Assembly (NCBI GenBank): GCA_964426155.1
Contig: CAYROY010000072.1
Span: 1-5,347, forward strand
Length of the DNA: 5,347 bases
DNA from: M55B120 sp964426155
GTDB taxonomy: Bacteria > Actinomycetota > Humimicrobiia > Humimicrobiales > Humimicrobiaceae
Reading direction: 5' to 3'
Both the position numbers and the translations under genes were made by a program. The notes under the pieces are model-generated. The model did no database searches. It worked only from the letters and a program-made list of their open reading frames with translations, and had not been told where the DNA came from. Positions 1 to 5,015 of this stretch are shown here, one piece after another. Position 1 is the stretch's first letter, and each line of letters opens with the position of its first letter.

Positions 1-227
1 CTTCCTGGTACTACTATCCTTTTTCTGAACCATATCTCTTCGTCGGGCTCCCATGTAAACGGAAGTTCACATACTTCCCATCTTCTGTCATCAAAATTAC
101 CAGACGCAGCACCAGGAACAGTTTTTCCTTTCATGAACCTGATTTTTTTATCTCCAAATACATATAACGACAGCTGCTGTAGCCTATTATTCAACACTGT
201 TAAGAGAGTGTTATTCTTGCTAACCAT
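1..227 (-). CDS. Probable GH38 alpha-mannosidase, N-terminal fragment (runs off left edge)
   Basis: The minus-strand reading frame opens with ATG at 227-225 and stays open to the window edge, giving 75 complete codons. A GGAGGT Shine-Dalgarno site 7 nt upstream fixes the start. The fragment has a short amphipathic helix region (about residues 10-30, RLQQLSLYVFGDKKI), then a beta-sandwich-like stretch with VPGAASGNFDDRRW (37-50), LPFTW (55-59) and WFRKRIVVPG (66-75). The pattern of 'G-x-x-PGA, DD-x-x-W, PF-x-W, WFR-x-x-x-x-VP' resembles the N-terminal domain that precedes the catalytic (beta/alpha)7 domain in bacterial GH38 alpha-mannosidases, which cleave alpha-mannosides and are usually cytoplasmic; no signal peptide is present here. 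The catalytic Asp and zinc ligands lie outside the window. A GH2-type glycosidase, whose N-terminal sugar-binding domain has a similar DD-W...P...W-R pattern, is the main alternative. A 217-nt gap from yhaM suggests its own transcript. Confidence 0.6.
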   Translation of the reverse strand, partial: MVSKNNTLLTVLNNRLQQLSLYVFGDKKIRFMKGKTVPGAASGNFDDRRWEVCELPFTWEPDEEIWFRKRIVVPG

Positions 228-234
228 ACGTTCG

Positions 235-240
235 ACCTCC
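235..240 (-). promoter_or_regulatory. Shine-Dalgarno GGAGGT of the GH38 gene
   Basis: The plus strand reads acctcc, so the minus strand reads GGAGGT, ending 7 nt before the ATG at 227. This near-consensus site decides the start of the partial mannosidase gene and supports treating it as a real coding region despite its short visible length. Confidence 0.85.
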
Positions 241-262
241 AATAATCAATTGTTTTCAGAGT

Positions 263-292
263 ATAATATCAATAGCGGTACCCATGTGATAA
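263..292 (-). promoter_or_regulatory. Weak promoter candidate for the GH38 gene
   Basis: On the minus strand TTATCA (292-287, 4 of 6 matches to TTGACA) is followed after 18 nt by TATTAT (268-263, 5 of 6 to TATAAT). Initiation near 256 would give a leader of about 29 nt carrying the GGAGGT site. An overlapping TATACT (265-260) is another -10 option but lacks a good -35. The rest of the 228-444 spacer is AT-rich with several short A/T-only inverted repeats, and I see no other element in it. In such AT-rich DNA, -10-like hexamers are common, so this is only a candidate. Confidence 0.3.
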
Positions 293-444
293 ATCATTAT
301 GAGTTTTATAATTATATTTTGCCAGTCTTTTTTGAATAAAAATTACCCTTCTAAAAATTTCAAAAGATTTTTATATAATAAAAAATTTCTTATGCTGTAA
401 GATTATCTATATCACTGTTTTAAGCTGCTAATAAACAATGCAGC

Positions 445-1509
445 CTAAAATAATCCAGCCTGACCGGAATCTTTATCAGAAGATTCCTTCTCTTTTCTAC
501 GGCCTTTATTGTTTTCGTCCGGCTTTTTATTATTTCTTTCTTCTCCAATATCCAGCTTCTTTACAAATACACGTCTATCAAAATTTCTGGCATAATCCGA
601 CCATTCGCTATCATCACTGGTATTTTCAAGTACCGCGTTAAATCCTCCTATATCCCCATCAAGATGATCTACATGATATAAGACAAATGCTTCCAGTATT
701 TTTGGACGTCTAGGTGAACCGAATTCATAATAACCATGATGACTTAGTATTAAATGCAGCAGCCTATCTGAAAGCTCTTCGGGGAAACCACTGATATGTC
801 TTATCTTTTCCCTGACCCACCCATAACCTATAGCAATATGGCCAAGAAGCCTTCCTCTGTTCGTCGCCTTCAATATTATCCCGGAAGAGTACTCTTTTAT
901 CTTGCCAATATCATGAAGCATTGCTCCCGCAATTAAAAGATCCCTGTTCAGATTATCATAAATTCCTGCAAGCATGCTGCAGATCTTTACAACATTTAGT
1001 GTATGTTCCAGAAGTCCGCCCTTATATGCGTGATGATATCTGACTGCTGCAGTGGAGGATTTGAAACCCTCAACAAAATCTTTATCTGATATAAAACTGT
1101 TAAGAAGTTCTTTTAGATGGCTGTTCTCCACACTATCTATAAACACTGACATTTCTTCAAACATCCTGTCTATATTCTTATCTGTAGTCTTTATAAAATC
1201 CGAAAGATCTCCACAACCGTCTTTTTCAATTTTTTTAATCACATTAATGACAATTTGTTTCTTTCCCTTATATTCTCTTACCACACCTTTTGTCTCTACA
1301 AGATCGCCTTCAAGAAAACTGCCTGCCTTTAAAAATACTTCGGTCCATATAATACCCTCAACTGTCCCCTCTCTATCCTGCAGTAAAACAGTGCAGTAAT
1401 CTTCCCCGTTTTTCTTCTTCTTTACCTGCTTTTCAGAAATTATAAAAAAAGAATCTACAGCATCTCCGGCTTTTATATCATTTATAAATTGCGTCTTATT
1501 TATTTTCAT
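445..1509 (-). CDS. yhaM: YhaM-family 3'-5' exoribonuclease (OB fold + HD domain)
   Basis: The 354-residue protein has the YhaM/Cbf1 architecture. Residues about 14-93 form an OB-fold nucleic-acid-binding domain (VLLQDREGTVEGIIW at 41-55). A helical linker follows, then an HD-superfamily metal-dependent domain at about 158-315. Visible HD ligand motifs are YHH (158-160), LLEHT with H169, LHD with H199-D200, GH with H224, SHHG with H257-H258, and D281. The family degrades single-stranded RNA, and DNA in vitro, from the 3' end in the cytoplasm, using Mn2+ and releasing nucleoside monophosphates; in Bacillota it trims short RNA-decay intermediates. At 354 residues it is about 40 longer than Bacillus YhaM (about 314). 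The extra part is a charged, probably disordered tail (about 322-349) ending in QAGLF. The ATG at 1509 has only a weak GTGA ribosome-binding site 3 nt upstream, but the N-terminus aligns with the family start. It lies 20 nt behind surE, so co-transcription is likely. Confidence 0.9.
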   Translation of the reverse strand: MKINKTQFINDIKAGDAVDSFFIISEKQVKKKKNGEDYCTVLLQDREGTVEGIIWTEVFLKAGSFLEGDLVETKGVVREYKGKKQIVINVIKKIEKDGCGDLSDFIKTTDKNIDRMFEEMSVFIDSVENSHLKELLNSFISDKDFVEGFKSSTAAVRYHHAYKGGLLEHTLNVVKICSMLAGIYDNLNRDLLIAGAMLHDIGKIKEYSSGIILKATNRGRLLGHIAIGYGWVREKIRHISGFPEELSDRLLHLILSHHGYYEFGSPRRPKILEAFVLYHVDHLDGDIGGFNAVLENTSDDSEWSDYARNFDRRVFVKKLDIGEERNNKKPDENNKGRRKEKESSDKDSGQAGLF

Positions 1510-1529
1510 CGCTCACTGGTGATAATAAT

Positions 1530-2312
1530 TTATTTCAGCTTTTCAATATCCCAGGACTTTAAATAGTCCAGTGATTTATAGTCTGTCATGTCATAATGGA
1601 TTGGAGTAACCGAAACATAACCACTTTTAACAGCCCTATAATCAGAATCACTGCTGATATTCCTCTCCAGGAAATCTCCATCCATCCAATAATAATCCCT
1701 TCCCCTTGGATCCTTCCTTCTCACAAAATTATCCTTGAATCCTATATCACTCTGAACTGTTATTTTTATTCCTTTTATCCTTTTCCGGTCGATCCCTGGA
1801 ACATTGATATTTAAAAGAGTACCTTTTGGGAGCCCTCCGTTACTTAAAACTTTCGAGGCTACCCTCACCGCTAATAAAGAAGCATACTCATAATCCGGAT
1901 TTTTCATATCGTCAACAGATATCGCAATAGACGAAATACCGCAGACTGTCCCTTCGGTAGCTGCTGATACCGTCCCTGAATAAATTACATTTTCACCCAG
2001 ATTGCCGCCTCTGTTTATTCCTGATATCAAAATATCTGGACGATCCTTAAGCAAAGCGCCTACAGCAAGCTTTACGCAATCTGCAGGAGTACCATCCACG
2101 GCAAATCCAAAAAAACTTCCATCCTGATAATCATTCCTTACAGATATAGGCCTGAACACTGTGATCCCATGTCCGACAGCGCTGCTTTCCCTTTCCGGTG
2201 CAACTACTCTTATATCAAAATTTCCATCTTCTTTAAATGCACGGAAAAGTGAATGGATCCCTTCTGCACCGATTCCATCGTCATTTGTAATTAATACCGT
2301 TTTAAGCTTCAT
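1530..2312 (-). CDS. surE: 5'/3'-nucleotidase SurE
   Basis: The 260-residue protein matches SurE in length and motifs throughout. The N-terminal metal site ITNDDG has D11-D12. APERESSAVGHGIT follows, with S44 as the expected third metal ligand, then VDGTPADCV (72-80), and SGINRGGN (98-104) with N100 as the fourth ligand. YSGTVSAATEG (111-121), LLNINVPG (166-173), YYWMDGD (207-213) and GYVSVTPIHYDMT (231-243) complete the family pattern. SurE hydrolyses nucleoside 5'- and 3'-monophosphates, and in some species short polyphosphate, in the cytoplasm with a divalent metal. By analogy with the Thermotoga enzyme (D8, D9, S39, N95) the metal site is intact. The ATG at 2312-2310 gives the usual family N-terminus, but no convincing Shine-Dalgarno precedes it. 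It is the first gene of a surE-yhaM unit driven by a good promoter at 2368-2396. Confidence 0.96.
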   Translation of the reverse strand: MKLKTVLITNDDGIGAEGIHSLFRAFKEDGNFDIRVVAPERESSAVGHGITVFRPISVRNDYQDGSFFGFAVDGTPADCVKLAVGALLKDRPDILISGINRGGNLGENVIYSGTVSAATEGTVCGISSIAISVDDMKNPDYEYASLLAVRVASKVLSNGGLPKGTLLNINVPGIDRKRIKGIKITVQSDIGFKDNFVRRKDPRGRDYYWMDGDFLERNISSDSDYRAVKSGYVSVTPIHYDMTDYKSLDYLKSWDIEKLK

Positions 2313-2328
2313 AGTATACTTATTACAT

Positions 2329-2350
2329 GGTGCTTCTTTTTAAAGGCACC
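2329..2350 (-). promoter_or_regulatory. Hairpin in the surE 5' leader
   Basis: On the minus strand GGTGC (2350-2346) pairs with GCACC (2333-2329). After one C/A mismatch, T-A, T-G and T-A pairs can extend the stem around an AAAA loop. From the predicted start near 2361, the hairpin would occupy 22 of about 49 leader nucleotides and end 16 nt before the surE ATG. Read on the plus strand, the same stem is followed by TATTTTTTATTTT, which looks like an intrinsic terminator, but no plus-strand gene lies upstream. Possible roles are mRNA 5'-end stabilisation, control of surE translation or a block to antisense transcription. The structure is visible; the function is inference. Confidence 0.4.
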
Positions 2351-2367
2351 TATTTTTTATTTTATAA

Positions 2368-2396
2368 TTTATATAACTATAATTCTATAATTTCAA
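2368..2396 (-). promoter_or_regulatory. sigma70/sigmaA-type promoter of surE-yhaM
   Basis: On the minus strand TTGAAA (2396-2391, 5 of 6 to TTGACA) and TATAAA (2373-2368, 5 of 6 to TATAAT) are separated by exactly 17 nt. Transcription would start near 2361, about 49 nt upstream of the surE ATG. This is the best housekeeping-type promoter in the window and would drive surE and, by the 20-nt spacing, yhaM. The rest of the 2313-2577 spacer is AT-rich with no other clear element and no convincing terminator for the gene ending at 2578. Confidence 0.6.
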
Positions 2397-2577
2397 TTCT
2401 TTAACAGATTAATGTACGAAATATATCAAAATGGGCATAATTGATATGAATTTAATTTATAAAGTTCATTCCTACTGATAAAATCACTATTAACATCAAA
2501 TTTATAAGAGAAACAGGAACTGACTTTTAAAAAGACTGCAGCATAATACAAAGGCATCTTCCGTAAATTTTACCTTC

Positions 2578-3477
2578 CTACCTTCTGCCAAGCCTCTCAA
2601 ATGTTACTGCTATGCCTGCTATCACCACAGCTATAATTCCTATACCCACTATCTTCCATACCAGAGGAGATTCTACAACTGTCCTTATCTCTATGCTGTC
2701 ACTGGCTTCTTCGCTTGATGCATTAAACCCTATACTGTAGTCTCCAGCAATAGTCCTTTCCGGCGGTTTTATTGTAACTTCTACATCAAGTTCCTCTCCC
2801 ACAGGAAGAACATCGACATTATCTTTCAGATCTACCTGCCACCCCTCAGGTTCACCTGAGGAGGTCAGTGTTATATCCTCAACAGGTGCAGAACCTGTAT
2901 TCTTTAAAACAAGAGTAAAAATATTTTCTTTTCCCGGTCTTACATCTGTGTTCAGTCTCTCAACAGAAGTCACAAGTTCCAATCCGCCTTCAGGTTGTAC
3001 TATCGCTGTAAATTCAGCGGTACCCTCCAGAATATCTTCTTCCGCTGATTTAAGGGTAACCTTGAATGTATATTCGCCTGGCTCCTGCTTTATTACAGGT
3101 TTACAGATTATTTTCAATGCTACTGAAGCATCCGGCTTAATCTTGATCAATGGGATATCTATTGACTTTGATCCCGGATTTATTTCCATCGACCATCCCG
3201 GAGGGTATTCTTCAACTATATCAAAATATTTTTCTTCTTCAGCATCAAGAGTTACACTGACTTCAAATTCAAATAATTCTCCCTCCGAACCCAGACCGCT
3301 GATTTCACCGAATTCAATATCAAAATCAAGATTTTCAGGTTCAACTTCTTCAATATCATCTATTTCATCCGCCTTCTCTTCCTGGGCAAATATGACAGCT
3401 GGCATACCCAGCATCAGAATAATCAAAAAAAATAAAGGCACAACAGCAACAAATAATCTTTTCTTAATACTAGTCAC
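2578..3477 (-). CDS. Secreted membrane-anchored protein with two NEW3-like beta domains
   Basis: The 299-residue protein starts at GTG (3477-3475) behind a perfect AGGAGG. It has a Sec signal peptide (KKR at 5-7, hydrophobic 8-30, likely cleavage after A31 in VIFA-Q). A very acidic segment follows at about 32-58, in which about half the residues are Asp or Glu. Two Ig-like beta domains come next, at about 57-160 and 165-268. Both carry NEW3-type (NPCBM-associated) hallmarks: PPGW (92-95) and PEGW (210-213), an LKNTGSAPVEDITL strand pair (191-204), and closing PGEY (133-136) and AGDY (244-247) motifs. A single transmembrane helix (about 273-292) ends in the basic tail FERLGRR, placing the domains outside the cell. 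Such proteins are often encoded beside ABC-2 type transporters, but none is visible here: surE is the next gene downstream, after 265 nt. Exact function is unknown; an envelope or export accessory role is inference. Confidence 0.8.
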   Translation of the reverse strand: MTSIKKRLFVAVVPLFFLIILMLGMPAVIFAQEEKADEIDDIEEVEPENLDFDIEFGEISGLGSEGELFEFEVSVTLDAEEEKYFDIVEEYPPGWSMEINPGSKSIDIPLIKIKPDASVALKIICKPVIKQEPGEYTFKVTLKSAEEDILEGTAEFTAIVQPEGGLELVTSVERLNTDVRPGKENIFTLVLKNTGSAPVEDITLTSSGEPEGWQVDLKDNVDVLPVGEELDVEVTIKPPERTIAGDYSIGFNASSEEASDSIEIRTVVESPLVWKIVGIGIIAVVIAGIAVTFERLGRR

Positions 3478-3485
3478 TCCAGTAT

Positions 3486-3491
3486 CCTCCT
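3486..3491 (-). promoter_or_regulatory. Shine-Dalgarno AGGAGG deciding a GTG start
   Basis: The plus strand reads cctcct, giving AGGAGG on the minus strand, 8 nt upstream of the GTG at 3477. No ATG lies between this site and the signal peptide, so the site fixes the GTG as the start of the NEW3 protein. Confidence 0.88.
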
Positions 3492-3492
3492 G

Positions 3493-3513
3493 TAAAAATT
3501 TAATAAATTTTTA
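3493..3513. repeat. 21-bp AT-only perfect palindrome upstream of the NEW3 gene
   Basis: The two 10-nt arms TAAAAATTTA and TAAATTTTTA are exact reverse complements around a single central base (3503). It sits 1 nt upstream of the AGGAGG site of the NEW3 gene, so it would lie in the 5' leader or overlap an operator. It could bind a dimeric regulator or form a weak leader stem, but A/T-only palindromes arise easily in DNA of this composition. I see no clear -35/-10 pair in the 3478-3637 spacer; a TGTTAATAT extended -10 (3565-3557) is the only faint candidate. Confidence 0.4.
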
Positions 3514-3610
3514 AATCTATAATTAAATCTTTATAACCTAAATTTTACAGTGCAATATATTAACACAAATCCTTATTAAGTTTAAAGATAATTTATACTG
3601 ATACCGTTAT

Positions 3611-3633
3611 TTTCATTTAGCTCTAAATAGAAA
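3611..3633 (-). terminator. Weak hairpin just after the lipoprotein gene
   Basis: Four nucleotides past the TAA at 3638-3640, TTTC and ATTTAG pair with CTAAAT and GAAA, making about 10 base pairs with one bulged base. On the minus strand the stem is followed by ATAACGG instead of a U-run, and the stem is mostly A-T. It is therefore at best a poor intrinsic terminator or a 3'-end stabilising stem. Confidence 0.22.
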
Positions 3634-3637
3634 CTGT

Positions 3638-4807
3638 TTAACTGTCAGAGTAATACAGATCTATATTATCCTGAGTTATTACAGCATTTTCCATGAAAAT
3701 ATAGGGTGGGACAGGATTATTATACATATATGCAATAGCTGCAGGGATAAGATAGGCGCCATAATTTTCAGGGAAATAAGCTATTGCAGCATCAATGATC
3801 CCGGATCTTACCAGCTCCCTCCCCCTTCTGTCCAGACCGTGTGAGATAATAATCCAGTTATCTGGATCCCATCTTTCTGTTTTTACCGCAGAATTGTATA
3901 CACCTTCTGCAACATCGTCATTAAGGCAAAAGACGATTATTCTTCTGGCTTCCGGGTTATCCTGTAAAATATCTTTTATGGTCTCTTCTGCATCATCGCC
4001 GTTTATGACATCATCCGGCATCAATGCTTTTGAATCGCCTGCTTCTTCATCTGCAATATCTCCGAATTTTTTCGATAAAACTTCTTTCGAACCAAGAATC
4101 CTTATCTCTGTCCTGTCCTCAGATTTTGAAGAATTGAGATAAATTATCATATCGATTTTCTCTGCAGACCCCCATACAGATAATACTCTCTCTGCTGCAA
4201 TGTCTCCTGCAAGAACAGCAGCATTGTAATTATCTATACCCATTAGCGGAAAACCAGAAACCGGCACCTCTACTGCAATAATATATATATTATTTTTATT
4301 TGCCCCTCTTCCTATTACTGCATTGATATACGGGTCTATTTGAAATTCCAGAAATACATCGGGTTTTTCCCTATATACTGCTTCCGCATTTATTAAGGCT
4401 TCCTCACTGCTGGACTTATTATCGAATATAAATAAATCCTCGTCTTTTCCTCCCGCCAATTTCCATTGGCTGCCTATACCTTTCTCAACCAGTCTGCAGT
4501 AGGCAAGAGAACTGTCTGCATTTGCAAATGCCAGTCTTTTCCCGGATGCCGGTTCTCCTATATAATTTCCGGACACAGCCATTTCCTTTAGTATATCAAA
4601 GGTGTATCTGGAGGTCTTTTCCACCTCCACTGTCTCTATTATAGTCTCTGTGACTGTCTCCACTACCGTTAAGACTACCGGATTGCCGGATTCTTCATCA
4701 ATATTTGTTTTACAGGATATAGAACATGCCGCCAGCAATGTAAATATAATAACGACCAGAATAAAGTAAAATATGGCTGAATTTTTTAAAACCGATATTT
4801 TTTTCAT
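3638..4807 (-). CDS. Lipoprotein related to sugar ABC periplasmic binding proteins
   Basis: The 389-residue protein has a lipoprotein signal peptide (KK at 2-3, hydrophobic 11-27, lipobox LAAC with C28 as the probable lipidated cysteine). A flexible linker at about 33-68 contains the 4-residue repeat ETVT-ETII-ETVE (50-61). The rest looks like a two-lobe type I periplasmic binding protein (Peripla_BP_4, ribose/galactose class): RLAFANADSS (91-100), QWKLAGGKDEDLFIFDN (114-130), EKPDVFLEFQID (147-158), IIAVEVPVSG (176-185), GIDNYNAAVLAGDIAA (190-205), RRIIVFCLNDD (288-298) and AIAYFPENYGAY (341-352). Such proteins deliver sugars to an ABC importer or signal their presence. From a remembered RbsB comparison, the sugar-contacting Asp of 'GFDG' appears replaced near SHGLD (322-326), so the ligand is uncertain. 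No ATPase or permease gene is adjacent. The ATG at 4807 has no Shine-Dalgarno, only an A-rich leader, but it is the only plausible start before the lipobox. Confidence 0.82.
   Translation of the reverse strand: MKKISVLKNSAIFYFILVVIIFTLLAACSISCKTNIDEESGNPVVLTVVETVTETIIETVEVEKTSRYTFDILKEMAVSGNYIGEPASGKRLAFANADSSLAYCRLVEKGIGSQWKLAGGKDEDLFIFDNKSSSEEALINAEAVYREKPDVFLEFQIDPYINAVIGRGANKNNIYIIAVEVPVSGFPLMGIDNYNAAVLAGDIAAERVLSVWGSAEKIDMIIYLNSSKSEDRTEIRILGSKEVLSKKFGDIADEEAGDSKALMPDDVINGDDAEETIKDILQDNPEARRIIVFCLNDDVAEGVYNSAVKTERWDPDNWIIISHGLDRRGRELVRSGIIDAAIAYFPENYGAYLIPAAIAYMYNNPVPPYIFMENAVITQDNIDLYYSDS
4625..4660 (-). repeat. 12-bp coding tandem repeat in the lipoprotein linker
   Basis: Three consecutive 12-bp units encode ETVT, ETII and ETVE (residues 50-61). 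On the plus strand the shared core gtctc recurs at 4632, 4644 and 4656, exactly 12 nt apart. The flanking LTVV and VEKT are weaker versions of the same pattern. The repeat lies in the linker between lipid anchor and binding domain, where unit number would change the reach of the protein without touching the fold. Confidence 0.7.
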
Positions 4808-4860
4808 TTTTTTAAATATTATAATTTTTGCCTTTTTTTATCACATGGCTAATATGATAT

Positions 4861-4889
4861 ATTATAAACATAATTTCAGGATTGAAGTA
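4861..4889 (-). promoter_or_regulatory. Weak promoter candidate for the lipoprotein gene
   Basis: On the minus strand a perfect -10 TATAAT (4866-4861) lies about 55 nt upstream of the ATG, but the hexamer 17 nt further up (TACTTC, 4889-4884) is a poor -35. It overlaps the -35 of the plus-strand candidate at 4882-4911, so the two genes may share a compact divergent control region. Confidence 0.3.
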
Positions 4890-4911
4890 CAGAAATATTT
4901 ATTATTATAAC
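4882..4911 (+). promoter_or_regulatory. Weak promoter candidate for the penicillin-binding protein gene
   Basis: TTGAAG (4882-4887) and TATAAC (4906-4911) are 18 nt apart, matching consensus at 4 and 5 of 6 positions. A start near 4918 would give a leader of almost 100 nt. A second pair, TTGAAA (4967-4972) with TTATAA (4992-4997), has a 19-nt spacer and would leave only a very short leader. The remaining 4808-5015 spacer is AT-rich without another clear element. Confidence 0.3.
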
Positions 4912-5015
4912 TATAGCTTTATTTTACTTATATTATATTTTAGAAAAATCTGGTAAGATTTATGATTTGAAAAAACATAAAACTTTATTATTTATAACCC
5001 TTGGAATACGGGCTG

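Noticed and set aside
287..302. Nested small inverted repeats (TGATAAATCA, TCATTATGA) upstream of the GH38 gene as an operator
   Set aside because: Arms are only 4 nt and the region is AT-rich, so chance is the simpler explanation.
133..339. A 68-codon plus-strand frame at the left edge
   Set aside because: It overlaps the start of the GH38 gene and its GGAGGT site, and its low-complexity sequence shows no motif or ribosome-binding site.
421..447. Inverted repeat overlapping the yhaM stop codon (TAGGCTGC/GCAGCTTA on the minus strand)
   Set aside because: It forms an 8-bp stem with an 11-nt loop but is followed on the minus strand by AAACAG, with no U-run, so it does not qualify as an intrinsic terminator.
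1052..1399. A 115-codon plus-strand frame inside yhaM
   Set aside because: It is antisense to the well-supported OB/HD exonuclease and has no family features.
2521..2577. Possible terminator after the NEW3 gene
   Set aside because: Only short A/T stems such as CTTTTTAAAAG and GTAAAATTTAC are present, with no GC-rich stem followed by a T-run.
2948..3514. A 188-codon open frame on the plus strand
   Set aside because: It lies almost wholly antisense to the NEW3 gene, is extremely Ser-rich as expected from the reverse of acidic codons, and has no ribosome-binding site. The minus-strand gene has a signal peptide, recognisable domains and a perfect Shine-Dalgarno.
5001..5015. TTG at 5001 as the PBP start
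   Set aside because: It is in frame and not excluded, but it has no Shine-Dalgarno of its own, and the ATG at 5016 already gives a normal basic N-terminus before the membrane helix.
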